A stretch of 64,000 nucleotides of DNA, taken from positions 4,191,452-4,255,451 of the forward strand of contig NZ_RBIL01000001.1 of NCBI RefSeq assembly GCF_003633755.1. Reading direction: 5' to 3'. Made by a program: the position numbers and the translations under genes. The notes under the pieces were generated by a model that searched no databases, had not been told where the DNA came from, and saw only the letters and a list, made by a program, of their open reading frames with translations. Of the stretch, positions 1 to 8,581 are shown piece by piece. Source of the stretch: Solirubrobacter pauli. GTDB taxonomy: Bacteria > Actinomycetota > Thermoleophilia > Solirubrobacterales > Solirubrobacteraceae. How positions within the stretch are numbered: the stretch's first letter is position 1; each line of letters begins with the position of its first letter.

Positions 1-315
1 TGCGATCGTCGTCGTGACCGGTGAGTTCGCGCTGCAGCGTGTGACTCGCGGGGACCTGCGGACGGCGCTGTTTGGAGCGGGTGTGTCGAACGCGCAGGAG
101 GGGTCACTTGAACGCCCTCAGGCGGCACTTGTGAAGGCGCTGGTGACAGCCTCGGCTGACGCTTTTCGGCGTCACAGAGCCGTTTGACGGTCTGAATACG
201 TCCTTCAGATCTTCGCAAATTGCGGGTTTTTTCGCTATGGTGCGCCGACCCCGTCCGAAGGCACTGTTAGCTTCGGGCCTCCACCAGCCCCTGCGGGGGA
301 AACACAGGAGGACGC
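1..315. other. Left-edge non-annotated stretch upstream of hup
   Basis: No gene can be assigned with confidence. One forward frame is open from the window edge (base 2) to a TGA at 185-187 and could be the last 61 codons of a gene that starts outside the window. Its third-position GC bias fades towards the end and the peptide matches no family I recognise. A 6-bp hairpin lies at 157-174 (TGACGC / GCGTCA), which could be a weak terminator. The rest is the hup promoter and leader. Confidence 0.3.
212..241 (+). promoter_or_regulatory. Possible hup promoter
   Basis: TTCGCA at 212-217 and TATGGT at 236-241 are 18 bases apart and could be a -35/-10 pair about 75 bases before the hup start. A better -35-like TTGACG at 184-189 has no good -10 at the right distance. 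This is a weak assignment from pattern alone. Confidence 0.3.
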
Positions 316-588
316 ATGACGAAGAACGAGTTCGTCGACCGTGTCGCGGCAGACACCGGCTTGAGCAAGAAGGATGCGGGTGCAGCGGTCGATTCCGTGC
401 TCCGCTCCATCGAGAGCGCTCTCGGCTCGGGCGAAGAGGTCAACTTCACCGGTTTCGGCAAGTTCCACGTCGCTGAACGCGGCGCTCGCGAGGGTCGGAA
501 CCCGCGTACCGGCGAGACCATGACCATCTCCGCCAGCCGGGTGCCGCGCTTCACGGCCGGCTCGGGCCTCAAGAAGGCCGTCAAGTAA
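316..588 (+). CDS. hup: HU-family nucleoid DNA-binding protein
   Basis: This 90-residue protein is a histone-like HU/IHF protein, which dimerises, bends DNA without strong sequence preference and compacts the nucleoid. The length is normal for the family, and the arm signature is visible as GRNPRTGE at about residues 59-66, preceded by the typical FTGFGKF segment near residues 44-50. The actinobacterial lysine- and alanine-rich C-terminal tail is absent. The ATG at 316 follows an AGGAGG ribosome-binding site at the usual distance. The gene looks monocistronic, since a strong hairpin follows it before pyrF. Family assignment is certain; which HU paralogue it represents is not determinable here. 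Confidence 0.96.
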   Translation: MTKNEFVDRVAADTGLSKKDAGAAVDSVLRSIESALGSGEEVNFTGFGKFHVAERGAREGRNPRTGETMTISASRVPRFTAGSGLKKAVK

Positions 589-602
589 GTCGCGACCACG
601 AG

Positions 603-630
603 GGGCGCCGGCACTAACCCGCCGGCGCCC
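603..630 (+). terminator. Hairpin downstream of hup
   Basis: A perfect 10-bp GC-only stem (GGGCGCCGGC / GCCGGCGCCC) with an 8-base loop lies just after the hup stop codon. There is no U-tract, as is common in high-GC actinobacteria, so it may stop transcription or simply protect the hup mRNA 3' end. Confidence 0.65.
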
Positions 631-649
631 GGCTGGGCCCTTATCTGCC

Positions 650-1660
650 ATGACCGCTTCCCATTCGGGCAACGGCCGGCCAAGCCCCAGTCCGACGTTC
701 GGCGACCGGCTGTCTCAGGCCGTCGCCGAACGTGAGTCCCAGATCGTGCTCGGCATCGATCCGGACCCGGCCAAGTTGTGGCCGGCCGCGATCGACCGGG
801 CCAGTGAGGCGCGGGCCCGGCTCGCGCTGACGTTCTCGGACGCGGAAGAGGCAGCCGGCGAGTCCCCGCCCAGCGCGGGCGTCGTCGCGCGCCTCGAGAC
901 GGCCGCCGCCGTGCTCGCGCACTGCCGCGCGATGATCGACGCGGTCGCGCCCGCCGTGATCGCCATCAAGCCCCAGCTCGCCTGCTTCGAGCGCCTCGGC
1001 GCGCCCGGCTGGCTCGCGCTGGAGCACGTCACCACTTACGCGCACGAGCAGGGCCTGCTCGTGCTGGCCGACGGCAAGCGCGGAGACGTCCCCGTCACCG
1101 CGGCCGCGTACGGCCAGGCGCTCGTCGCCAGCACACCGTCGCCGTTCGGCGCGGTCGACGGCCTCGGCGCCGACGCCTTCACGGCCAACCCGCTGCTCGG
1201 TCGCGACTCGCTCGAGCCGCTCGTGCAGGCCGCGCGCGACCACCAGGCCGGCGTGTTCGTGCTCGTCCGCACGTCCAACCAGGGCGCCGCGGACATCCTC
1301 GACACCCGGCTCGAGAACGGCGAGCGGCTGTGGGAGCACCTTGCACGGCTCGTCGACGACCTCGGCCAGGCCGGGCCGGCCGGGCTCAAGGACATCGGCG
1401 CGGTCACCGGAGCCACCGAGCCCGAGCACCTCGCCCGCCTGCGGGAGCTGATGCCGCGCACGCCGTTCCTGCTGCCGGGGATCGGCGCCCAGGGCGGCGA
1501 CGTCAGCGCCATCGCGCCCGCGTTCGCCCCCGGGAAGGCCGGAGGGCTCGTCACCGCCTCACGCTCGATCGCCAACGCGCACGAGACCGCCAACCGCAGC
1601 CCGGCAGACGCTGCCCGTGCCGAAGCGGAGCGGCTCCGTGAGCAGGCGTGGTCCCTCTAG
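650..1660 (+). CDS. pyrF: Orotidine 5'-phosphate decarboxylase (type 2)
   Basis: This cytoplasmic enzyme decarboxylates OMP to UMP in the last step of de novo pyrimidine synthesis. The 336-residue length and the GIDPDPAKLW start of the barrel mark the long type-2 form typical of actinobacteria. The catalytic Asp-Lys-Asp segment is visible as DGKRGDV, with the lysine at about residue 143. Later barrel motifs include FTANPLLG, RTSNQG and the phosphate-binding PGIGAQGGD. The ATG at 650 is only about 20 bases after the hup hairpin; a clear ribosome-binding site is not visible. It is the first gene of a co-directional run reaching to 7321, with only 11 bases before the next gene. Confidence 0.93.
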   Translation: MTASHSGNGRPSPSPTFGDRLSQAVAERESQIVLGIDPDPAKLWPAAIDRASEARARLALTFSDAEEAAGESPPSAGVVARLETAAAVLAHCRAMIDAVAPAVIAIKPQLACFERLGAPGWLALEHVTTYAHEQGLLVLADGKRGDVPVTAAAYGQALVASTPSPFGAVDGLGADAFTANPLLGRDSLEPLVQAARDHQAGVFVLVRTSNQGAADILDTRLENGERLWEHLARLVDDLGQAGPAGLKDIGAVTGATEPEHLARLRELMPRTPFLLPGIGAQGGDVSAIAPAFAPGKAGGLVTASRSIANAHETANRSPADAARAEAERLREQAWSL

Positions 1661-1663
1661 ACT
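1658..1663 (+). promoter_or_regulatory. -10-like element before the LysM gene
   Basis: TAGACT lies 8 bases before the ATG at 1672, which has no ribosome-binding site. This is the spacing expected for a leaderless actinobacterial transcript. It overlaps the end of pyrF, and no convincing -35 is visible. Confidence 0.25.
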
Positions 1664-1671
1664 GAACCTCG

Positions 1672-2001
1672 ATGGTCGGTCGCAACCCCGCGCGCTTCCT
1701 GGCGCCCATCGCGCTGATCGCCTTCGCCTTCGCGCTCTACTCGGTGCTCAACTCGGGCAACACGCCCGCGGGCGAGGACTCGGGCAGCCGCACGAGCCAG
1801 GAGGCGAACCCGACGCCGACGGAGACCGCGGAGAAGAAGAAGTCCTCGAAGAAGCGCAAGACCTACACGGTCAAGGCGGGCGACACGCTCTCCGCCATCG
1901 CGGAGAAGAACGACATGGACCTGGAGACGTTGTCGGAGCTCAACCCGGATCTCGACGCGTCGACGCTGTCCCCCGGTCAGAAGATCAAGCTCGAAGGATG
2001 A
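1672..2001 (+). CDS. Membrane-anchored LysM domain protein
   Basis: This 109-residue protein has a short basic N-terminus, one hydrophobic segment at about residues 8-24, a charged Lys/Ser/Thr-rich linker, and one C-terminal LysM domain at about residues 63-108 (YTVKAGDTLSAIAEKN ... LSPGQKIKL). LysM binds N-acetylglucosamine-containing glycans such as peptidoglycan. The topology suggests a membrane anchor that displays a wall-binding module outside the cell. No enzymatic domain is present. Its stop overlaps the start of the D,D-carboxypeptidase gene (ATGA), so the two are probably co-translated and may act on the same wall material; that link is inference. Confidence 0.85.
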   Translation: MVGRNPARFLAPIALIAFAFALYSVLNSGNTPAGEDSGSRTSQEANPTPTETAEKKKSSKKRKTYTVKAGDTLSAIAEKNDMDLETLSELNPDLDASTLSPGQKIKLEG

Positions 2002-3233
2002 GGCGCGCCGCCGTGGCGGCGCTGGCTGCGGCAGCGACGCTCCTCACCGTCCCCAACCAGGCGCAGGCCCGGGATTGCCCGGATGCCGTGGGCGCGCAGG
2101 CCGCGATCGTGATCGAGGCCTCGACCGGCACGGTCGTCTGCCAGCGCCAGGCCGACAAGCGCCTGTCGATCGGCTCGGCCACGAAGCTGATGACCGCGCT
2201 CGTGACGCTCGAGAAGGCGAAGATGAGCGAGACCTTCACGGCGTCCGACTACCGGCCGGCGCCGATCGAGTCGCAGATCCGGCTCCTCCCGGGCGAGCGG
2301 ATGAAGGTCTCCGACCTCATGCGCGGCCTGCTGCTTGAGTCCGGCAACGACGCCGCCGTCACGCTCGCCGAGGGCGTCTCCGGCTCGCGCAAGGCGTTCA
2401 TCCGCGAGATGAACCGCCGCGCACGCGAGCTGGAGCTCGAGAACACGCACTTCGCGAACCCGATCGGGCTCGACCAGGAGGGCAACTACTCGTCCGCGCG
2501 CGACCTGGTCCTGCTCGCGAAGGTCCTGCGTGAGTACACGTTCTTCAACAAGATCGTCGACTCGCCGTCGGGCACGCTGAAGACCGGCGACCACCCGCGC
2601 ACCTTCCGCAACCGCAACAAGCTCGTCGCCCGCTACCCGTGGGTGAACGGCGTCAAGACGGGCCACACGCGCGGCGCGGGCTACGTGCTGGTGGGCTCGG
2701 GCAGCCGCAACGGCATCCAGCTGATCTCGGCCGTGCTCGGCACGCCGAGCGAGGCGGCGCGCGACAACGACACGATGGCGCTGCTGAATTGGGCGATCCC
2801 GAAGTTCCAGCGCGTCCGCGCGGTGGTCGAGGGCAAGACGATGGCCACGGCCCAGATCCGCGACCGCCAGGGCGCGACGCTCAAGCTCGCCCCGGACCGC
2901 ACGGTGCGCCGCATCATCGAGCGCGGCAAGCGCGACGAGATCACGACCACGGTCCAGGCGCCGGACGTCGTCGAGGGCCCGATCCGCAGCGGTCAGCGCC
3001 TCGGCCGCGTCGAGGTGCGGCAGGCGGGAACGCTGGTCGCGACCGTCGCGCTCGTAGCCAAGTCGGCGGTCCCCGCGCCCACTCCAGCGCAAAAGGCCAA
3101 AACCTGGGCGGCGCGCCCGTGGGTGATCGGCGGCATCGGAGTGGTCTTAATCGCTACGGTCCTGCTTGTGAGCCGCCGTGCCCGAACCAGCCGCCGGCGG
3201 CCGTCGCGCCGCGAGGCCCGCGCCGCATCATGA
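1998..3233 (+). CDS. D-alanyl-D-alanine carboxypeptidase (peptidase S11, DacA/DacF type)
   Basis: This 411-residue exported penicillin-binding protein removes the terminal D-Ala from peptidoglycan stem peptides. The N-terminus is a signal peptide ending near QAQA at residues 21-24. The three family motifs are present: SATK with nucleophile Ser60 and Lys63, an SGN motif near residue 115, and KTGH further on. A small C-terminal beta domain follows, then a transmembrane helix near residues 375-393 with a very basic cytoplasmic tail. The ATG at 1998 was chosen because it overlaps the LysM stop and gives a complete signal peptide; the frame stays open further upstream inside pyrF and LysM without meaning. 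The stop overlaps the next start (ATGA). Confidence 0.93.
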   Translation: MRRAAVAALAAAATLLTVPNQAQARDCPDAVGAQAAIVIEASTGTVVCQRQADKRLSIGSATKLMTALVTLEKAKMSETFTASDYRPAPIESQIRLLPGERMKVSDLMRGLLLESGNDAAVTLAEGVSGSRKAFIREMNRRARELELENTHFANPIGLDQEGNYSSARDLVLLAKVLREYTFFNKIVDSPSGTLKTGDHPRTFRNRNKLVARYPWVNGVKTGHTRGAGYVLVGSGSRNGIQLISAVLGTPSEAARDNDTMALLNWAIPKFQRVRAVVEGKTMATAQIRDRQGATLKLAPDRTVRRIIERGKRDEITTTVQAPDVVEGPIRSGQRLGRVEVRQAGTLVATVALVAKSAVPAPTPAQKAKTWAARPWVIGGIGVVLIATVLLVSRRARTSRRRPSRREARAAS

Positions 3234-4207
3234 TCGTCACCGTCACGCTCAACACGGCCATCGACAAGACGCTGTCGGTGCCCAACTTCCGCCTCGGCCG
3301 CCGCCACCGGACCGTCGAGCAGACCACGATGCCGGGCGGCAAGGGCGTCAACGTCGCGCGCGTGCTCAAGACGCTCGGCGCGCCCGTGATCGCCACCGGC
3401 CTGGCGGGCGGGGCGACCGGCACGCGGATCGTCGACCAGCTCACGCAGCTGTCCGTGCTCAGCGACTTCGTCCGCATCGGCGAGGAGTCGCGCACCAACA
3501 CCGCGGTGATCGACCCGACCACCGGCGAGCAGACCGAGATCAACGAGAAGGGCCCGAAGGTCACGCCGCAGGAGATCGAGCTGTTCGTCGACAAGCTCCT
3601 GTACCTGGCCAAGGGCGCCAGCCTGTGCGTGTTCGCGGGCTCGCTCCCGCGCGAGGTCGACACGGACATCTACGCGTTCCTGATCCGCGAGCTGCGCAAG
3701 CTGAACGTCACGACGATCGTCGACACCGACGGTGACCCGCTCCGCCGCGCCGTGCGCGCCGAGCCGGACGTGGTCTCGCCGAACATCCTCGAAGCCGAGG
3801 AGCTCGTCGGCCACGAGTTCAATGACGACGAGGACCGCACGTACGCCGTCAAGGAGGTCTGCGACATGGGCGCCCGCGAAGCGCTCATGACGATGCCGGA
3901 CGGCTGCTTCGCCCGCATGCACCCGCCGCACGAGGCCGACCCCGTGATCTACCGGGTCCGCGTGCGCGGGGGAGCGATCGAGCCGCGGGCCACGGTCGGC
4001 TCCGGTGACGCCTTCCTGGCCGGCTACGTGGCCGCCCGCTACCAGAGCAAGCCGGTCGAGGAGGCACTCGCCTTCGCGGTCGCGTGCGGCGCGGAATCAA
4101 CCCAGCATCTGGGCGCGGGCCTCGTGGATCCGGACCGCGTTCAGCGGCTCCTCGGCGAGGTGGACGTAGAGCGGATGTCGGCGACTCATAACGACGCTCT
4201 AACGTAA
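3230..4207 (+). CDS. PfkB-family sugar-phosphate kinase (1-phosphofructokinase/tagatose-6-phosphate kinase-like)
   Basis: This 325-residue ribokinase-fold enzyme begins with the 1-phosphofructokinase-like TLNTAIDKTL segment, followed by the substrate-binding PGGKGVNVARVLK motif near residues 35-47. Near the C-terminus, TVGSGDAFLAGY holds the catalytic Asp and the anion hole. It probably phosphorylates a phosphorylated ketohexose with ATP, but the exact substrate cannot be read from sequence, and no phosphotransferase-system genes are nearby. The ATG at 3230 overlaps the preceding stop. It shares the transcription unit with wall and nucleotide genes, so the context does not reveal a pathway. 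Confidence 0.88.
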   Translation: MIVTVTLNTAIDKTLSVPNFRLGRRHRTVEQTTMPGGKGVNVARVLKTLGAPVIATGLAGGATGTRIVDQLTQLSVLSDFVRIGEESRTNTAVIDPTTGEQTEINEKGPKVTPQEIELFVDKLLYLAKGASLCVFAGSLPREVDTDIYAFLIRELRKLNVTTIVDTDGDPLRRAVRAEPDVVSPNILEAEELVGHEFNDDEDRTYAVKEVCDMGAREALMTMPDGCFARMHPPHEADPVIYRVRVRGGAIEPRATVGSGDAFLAGYVAARYQSKPVEEALAFAVACGAESTQHLGAGLVDPDRVQRLLGEVDVERMSATHNDALT

Positions 4208-4243
4208 GACCACCCGCCCGGGGTCTACGTCCGCTTCCCACCC

Positions 4244-4249
4244 TAGGAT
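4244..4249 (+). promoter_or_regulatory. -10-like element, possible leaderless start of guaB3
   Basis: TAGGAT ends 6 bases before the guaB3 ATG, which has no Shine-Dalgarno sequence. This matches leaderless actinobacterial promoters (TAnnnT). No clear -35 is visible, so confidence is limited. Confidence 0.35.
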
Positions 4250-4255
4250 TTCGCC

Positions 4256-5446
4256 ATGGAAATCGAGATCGGCCGAGGCAAGAAGGCGCGTCGCGCCTAC
4301 GGCTTCGATGACGTCGCCATTGTCCCTTCGCGCAGGACGCGGGACCCCGATGACGTGGACATCACGTGGACTCTGGGGCCGTACCGCTTCGAGCTTCCTC
4401 TGCTCGCGTCCGCGATGGACGGCGTCGTATCGCCTGACAGCGCCGGCATCATCGGCAAGCTCGGCGGTCTCGCCGTCCTGAACCTCGAGGGCATCTGGAC
4501 CCGCTACGAGGACGCCGACAACATCCTGGCCCGCATCGCGTCGCTGCCCAAGGAGCAGGCGACCCGTGAGATGCAGGACATCTACCAGGAGCCGGTCAAG
4601 GAAGAGCTGATCGTCCAGCGCATCAAGGAGATCAAGGCCCACGGCGTCGTCGCCTCGGCCTCGCTCACTCCTCAGCGCGTCGAGCAGTACTACGAGCTCT
4701 GCCTCGACGCCGGCCTGGACATCCTCGTGATCCAGGGCACGGTGATCTCGGCCGAGCACGTTTCCTCCTCGGGCCACGTGCTCAACCTCAAGGAGTTCGT
4801 CAAGGAGGTGCCGGTCCCGGTCGTCCTCGGCGGCTGCGCCTCGTACTCGACCGGCCTGCACCTGATGCGCGCCGGCGCGGCGGGCGTCCTCGTGGGCGTC
4901 GGCCCCGGCGCGGCGTGCACCACGCGCGGCGTGCTCGGCATCGGCGTCCCGCAGGCCACCGCCATCGCCGACGTGGCGGCCGCCCGCAACCAGCACATGC
5001 TGGAGACCGGCGACTACGTCCGCGTCATCGCCGACGGCGGCATGCGCACCGGCGGCGACGTCTCGAAGGCCATCGCCTGCGGCGCCGACGCGGTCATGGT
5101 CGGCTCCCCGCTCGCCCGTGCGTACGAGGCCCCCGGCCACGGCTTCCACTGGGGCATGGCGACCTTCCACCCGACGCTCCCCCGCGGCGCGCGTGTGAAG
5201 ACGACGCAGAACGGCACGCTCGAGGAGATCATCTCCGGCCCGGCGCGCGAGAACGACGGCACGTTCAACCTCATGGGCGGCCTGCGCACCTCGATGGCCA
5301 CCTGCGGCTACCAGGACATCGCCGAGTTCAACCGGGCCGAGCTGATGATCGCCCCGTCGCTGCAGACCGAGGGCAAGCAGCTCCAGCGCGACCAGGCGAT
5401 CGGCATGGGCGTCCGCGGCGGGGATGTCGCGCTTGTCGCCGACTGA
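4256..5446 (+). CDS. guaB3: IMP dehydrogenase of the GuaB3 type
   Basis: This 396-residue (beta/alpha)8-barrel protein belongs to the IMP dehydrogenase/GMP reductase superfamily. It lacks the regulatory CBS domains of classical GuaB, and its [11 protein letters not shown] opening is typical of the GuaB3 subfamily of actinobacteria and cyanobacteria. The catalytic cysteine is Cys221 in [11 protein letters not shown], and the glycine-rich phosphate site [10 protein letters not shown] is present at about residues 262-271. The expected reaction is NAD-dependent oxidation of IMP to XMP. Direct overlap with guaA, which converts XMP to GMP, supports that role. Whether it is the main IMP dehydrogenase of the cell cannot be told, because classical GuaB may lie elsewhere. 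Confidence 0.92.
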   Translation: MEIEIGRGKKARRAYGFDDVAIVPSRRTRDPDDVDITWTLGPYRFELPLLASAMDGVVSPDSAGIIGKLGGLAVLNLEGIWTRYEDADNILARIASLPKEQATREMQDIYQEPVKEELIVQRIKEIKAHGVVASASLTPQRVEQYYELCLDAGLDILVIQGTVISAEHVSSSGHVLNLKEFVKEVPVPVVLGGCASYSTGLHLMRAGAAGVLVGVGPGAACTTRGVLGIGVPQATAIADVAAARNQHMLETGDYVRVIADGGMRTGGDVSKAIACGADAVMVGSPLARAYEAPGHGFHWGMATFHPTLPRGARVKTTQNGTLEEIISGPARENDGTFNLMGGLRTSMATCGYQDIAEFNRAELMIAPSLQTEGKQLQRDQAIGMGVRGGDVALVAD

Positions 5447-7058
5447 GGCCACGTCTCTAGGGCACGGCTCCTCGCTTCCGGCTGGCCAGCCGGTCGAGGA
5501 GCTCGCCCTCGAGCGCGAGGTCGCCACGGATGAAGTCGTCGTCCTCGACTACGGCGGACAGTACTCGCAGCTGATCGCGCGTCGCGTGCGCGAGCTGGGC
5601 GTGTTCTCGGAGCTGCTCCCGCACCATGTGGGGGTCGACGAGGTGCGCAAGCGCAAGCCGAAGGGCCTGATCCTGTCGGGTGGCCCCGCGTCCGTGTACG
5701 CGGAGGGCGCCCCGCGGCTGGATCCGGAGCTGCTCGAGCTCGGCATCCCCGTGCTCGGCATCTGCTACGGCATGCAGGCGCTCGTCCTGACGCTCGGCGG
5801 CAAGGTCGAAGGCGCGGAGGTCGGCGAGTTCGGCCGGTCCCAGCTGACCGTCGGCGAGCACGGCCGCCTGCTCGCGGGCACGCCGGACACGCAGGCGTGC
5901 TGGATGTCGCACCGGGACACGGTGTACGAGGCGCCCGAGGGCTTCACGGCGCTCGCGTCGTCCACGGAGTCGCCGGTCGCGGCGCTCGAGGACGTCGAAC
6001 GCGGCCTCTACGGCATCCAGTTCCACCCGGAGGTCGTCCACACGCCCTACGGCCAGCACGTGCTGACGACGTTCCTCGAGGACATCGCCGGCGCGTCGCG
6101 CACGTGGTCGGCGGCGAACATCATCGACGAGCAGGTCGAGGCGATCCGCAAGCAGGTCGGCGACAGCAAGGTCATCTGCGGCCTCTCCGGCGGCGTGGAC
6201 TCGTCCGTGGCCGCGCTGCTCGTGCACAAGGCGGTCGGTGACCAGCTCACGTGCGTGTTCGTGGACCACGGGATGATGCGCCAGGACGAGGGCGAGCAGG
6301 TCATCCGCGCGTTCCGCGACCAGTTCCACGTGCCGCTGGTGGCCGTGGACGCCGAAGAGCGCTTCCTGGAACGCCTGAAGGGCGTGTCGGAGCCCGAGGC
6401 CAAGCGCAAGGCGATCGGCGCCGAGTTCATCCGCGTGTTCGAGGAGGAGGCCGCCAAGATCGGCGACGCCAAGTTCCTCGTCCAGGGCACGCTGTACTCG
6501 GACGTGATCGAGTCGGGCGGCGGCACGGGCGCGGCGACGATCAAGTCGCACCACAACGTGGGCGGCCTGCCGGACGACATGGAGTTCCAGCTCGTCGAGC
6601 CGCTCCGGGCGCTGTTCAAGGACGAGGTGCGCGCCGTCGGCGCGGAGCTCGGCCTGCCCGAGAAGTTCGTCTGGCGCCAGCCGTTCCCCGGCCCGGGTCT
6701 CGCGATCCGCGTCGTCGGCGGCGAGGCCACCAAGGAGCGCCTGGACACGCTGCGGGCCGCGGACTTCATCCTCCAGGACGAGATCCGCAAGGCCGGCCTG
6801 TACCGCGAGCTGTGGCAGTCGTTCTGCGTGCTCCCGGACATCCGGACCGTCGGCGTGCAGGGCGACGAGCGCACCTACGGCTACGTCGTGGCCATCCGCG
6901 CGGTCACCTCGGACGACGCGATGACCGCCGACTGGGCGCGGCTCCCGTACGACCTGCTCGAGCAGATCGCGTCGCGGATGATCAACGAGATCCGCGAGGT
7001 CAACCGCGTCGTGCTCGACATCACGAGCAAGCCCCCCGGCACCATCGAGTGGGAGTAG
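5424..7058 (+). CDS. guaA: GMP synthase (glutamine-hydrolysing)
   Basis: This 544-residue enzyme makes GMP from XMP, glutamine and ATP. The N-terminal class-I glutamine amidotransferase carries the nucleophile Cys114 in GICYGMQAL and the His-Glu pair in QFHPEV. The ATP-pyrophosphatase domain has the P-loop [10 protein letters not shown] near residue 255, and the dimerisation domain ends with the characteristic KPPGTIEWE. The ATG at 5424 lies inside guaB3, overlapping it by 23 bases, preceded by GGCGGGG. No other in-frame start gives a full amidotransferase domain. About 30 residues before VVVLDYGGQ are extra compared with most family members. Overlap with guaB3 implies coupled translation of two consecutive pathway steps. 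Confidence 0.96.
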   Translation: MSRLSPTEATSLGHGSSLPAGQPVEELALEREVATDEVVVLDYGGQYSQLIARRVRELGVFSELLPHHVGVDEVRKRKPKGLILSGGPASVYAEGAPRLDPELLELGIPVLGICYGMQALVLTLGGKVEGAEVGEFGRSQLTVGEHGRLLAGTPDTQACWMSHRDTVYEAPEGFTALASSTESPVAALEDVERGLYGIQFHPEVVHTPYGQHVLTTFLEDIAGASRTWSAANIIDEQVEAIRKQVGDSKVICGLSGGVDSSVAALLVHKAVGDQLTCVFVDHGMMRQDEGEQVIRAFRDQFHVPLVAVDAEERFLERLKGVSEPEAKRKAIGAEFIRVFEEEAAKIGDAKFLVQGTLYSDVIESGGGTGAATIKSHHNVGGLPDDMEFQLVEPLRALFKDEVRAVGAELGLPEKFVWRQPFPGPGLAIRVVGGEATKERLDTLRAADFILQDEIRKAGLYRELWQSFCVLPDIRTVGVQGDERTYGYVVAIRAVTSDDAMTADWARLPYDLLEQIASRMINEIREVNRVVLDITSKPPGTIEWE

Positions 7059-7321
7059 ACCCCGCAGACGACAAGCAGCCCGGGGACGAGCTCCTCGGGC
7101 TGAAGTCCCGTCTGATCATGGGCGCGATCTTCGCGTGCCTGTACATCGTGACGTTCCTGCCCCGCCAGGCCGACTTCCCGGCGATCCTGTCGGGCGTCCT
7201 CGGCGGGGCCGTCGTCTTCCTGCTCCTGCGGGAGGTCGACGAGCGACGCAAGCGGCGCCGGCGGCAGGGCATCGCGCCCTACCAGCGGCCTGTGCGCCGC
7301 AAGCACCGCCGCCGGGACTAG
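7049..7321 (+). CDS. Small two-helix membrane protein of unknown function
   Basis: The predicted 90-residue protein has a charged N-terminus, two hydrophobic helices at about residues 23-40 and 47-64, and a strongly basic tail with clusters such as RRKRRRRQG. It matches no family I can name. The GTG at 7049 overlaps the end of guaA by 10 bases; the alternative ATG at 7118 would leave only the membrane part and tail. The codon bias (GC at third positions) supports translation. It is the last gene of the co-directional run and faces a convergent M23 peptidase gene 7 bases away. Confidence 0.65.
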   Translation: MGVDPADDKQPGDELLGLKSRLIMGAIFACLYIVTFLPRQADFPAILSGVLGGAVVFLLLREVDERRKRRRRQGIAPYQRPVRRKHRRRD

Positions 7322-7328
7322 TCGCGCG

Positions 7329-8480
7329 TCAGCTGTTCGCGGCCCAGGACCGCAGCATCGCAAGCGGGTTGATCGGGGCCCCGCCCGCCTGCCAGCCCGG
7401 CGCGGTCCAGGCCTCGAAGTGCAGGTGGCATCCGGTCGCGACGCCCGTGTCGCCCACGTAGCCGATCGGCTGTCCGGTGAAGACGGTGGCGCCCGTGGCC
7501 ACCAGCGGCACGTCGCGCAGGTGCATGTAGACGTAGTCCGTGTCCGTGCCGTGGTTGTCGATGACCACGTAGTTGCCCGCTCGCGCGTGCCAGCCGGCGA
7601 ACTTGACCACGCCGCCGTGCGCGGCGACGAGCGGTGTGCCGCACGCGGCGAACACGTCGTGGCCCTGGTGCCCGCGACCACCGCCGAACGCGGCCGCGCC
7701 CGTGCCGAACGTCACCTTCCCCAGCACCGGGAACTGGTCACGCGCGAAGTCGAAGACGACCGGCGGCTGGGCGACGCCACCGACGGTGACGCGGAACTCG
7801 TACGTGCCGGTGCGCTGGACCTTGCCGTTGGCCATGCCGTCCCACGTCACCCGCTGCGGGACCTCGGGGGCGACCTGCGGGATGTCCCAGTGCGCGATCA
7901 CGAGCCCGTCGGGCCGGCGCGCCAGGTCGATGCTGACGTCGGCGGGCGCCGCGCCGCGGACGACGTACGTGAGCGCGGCGGGCTGAGCGGCGCCGAAGAA
8001 CGCGCGCGGGGCGCGCACGCCGAGCTCGAACGGCGCGGACGGGGGAGAGGGCTCGACCACGAGCGGCGCGACCGACGGCGCCGTCAGCGCGCCCTGGCGG
8101 TCCACGACCGCGATCGGTCCGGAGACCGCACCGAGCGGGACGCGCACGTCGGCCGACGTCGTGCGCCGGGTGACCGCCTCGGCGATCACGTCGTCGGCGT
8201 CACCCGCCGCGCCGAGGAAGACGATCTCGTCCGCCTGCTTGAGCGCCTTGCCGCGGACGCGCAGGAGCGAGCCGTAGCGCGACGTGCCCGCCGCCCCGCA
8301 GCGATCGACGCACTGGAGCGTCGCGACCGCGGCCGGGCTGGACGGCGCGGGGGCCGAGGAGACGGCCGGCGCCGACTGGGCCGTGGGCGCGGGCGCGGTC
8401 ACCTGCGCGTGGGCAGCCGACGGCGCACAGAGACCCGCGAGCGCGACCAGGTATGCGGTTGTCCGCGTCTTGCCTCTCAA
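7329..8480 (-). CDS. Secreted M23 (LytM/lysostaphin-type) metalloendopeptidase
   Basis: This 383-residue exported protein probably cleaves peptidoglycan cross-bridges. It has a signal peptide ending near SAAHA, an Ala/Pro/Ser-rich stretch, a Cys-containing beta domain, a second beta domain, and a C-terminal M23 domain. The zinc ligands are His271 and Asp275 in GHQGHD and His354 in CHLHFE, with catalytic His352, so it looks active. The frame extends to 8510, but the TTG at 8480 is preferred: GGAGGG at 8488-8493 is 7 bases upstream and the protein then begins directly with a basic signal peptide. It is divergent from the aminotransferase gene at 8582. Confidence 0.88.
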   Translation of the reverse strand: MRGKTRTTAYLVALAGLCAPSAAHAQVTAPAPTAQSAPAVSSAPAPSSPAAVATLQCVDRCGAAGTSRYGSLLRVRGKALKQADEIVFLGAAGDADDVIAEAVTRRTTSADVRVPLGAVSGPIAVVDRQGALTAPSVAPLVVEPSPPSAPFELGVRAPRAFFGAAQPAALTYVVRGAAPADVSIDLARRPDGLVIAHWDIPQVAPEVPQRVTWDGMANGKVQRTGTYEFRVTVGGVAQPPVVFDFARDQFPVLGKVTFGTGAAAFGGGRGHQGHDVFAACGTPLVAAHGGVVKFAGWHARAGNYVVIDNHGTDTDYVYMHLRDVPLVATGATVFTGQPIGYVGDTGVATGCHLHFEAWTAPGWQAGGAPINPLAMLRSWAANS

Positions 8481-8487
8481 CCAGGTT

Positions 8488-8493
8488 CCCTCC
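8488..8493 (-). promoter_or_regulatory. Ribosome-binding site that decides a TTG start
   Basis: GGAGGG on the minus strand lies 7 bases before TTG 8480. It supports that codon over the in-frame ATG codons at 8510 and 8495, the second of which lies at the edge of the site itself. Confidence 0.7.
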
Positions 8494-8567
8494 ATCAGGC
8501 CGGTGACCAAACCGGCGAAGGCGGGAACATATCGGCTGGGTCGGTCGGGTGCCCATAACGCCCCCGA

Positions 8568-8573
8568 TAGGGT
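8568..8573 (+). promoter_or_regulatory. -10-like element of the aminotransferase gene
   Basis: TAGGGT lies 8 bases before the ATG at 8582. As with guaB3, this spacing suggests a leaderless or near-leaderless transcript. A weak GGTGATGG just before the start could instead act as a ribosome-binding site. Confidence 0.35.
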
Positions 8574-8581
8574 GATGGTCC

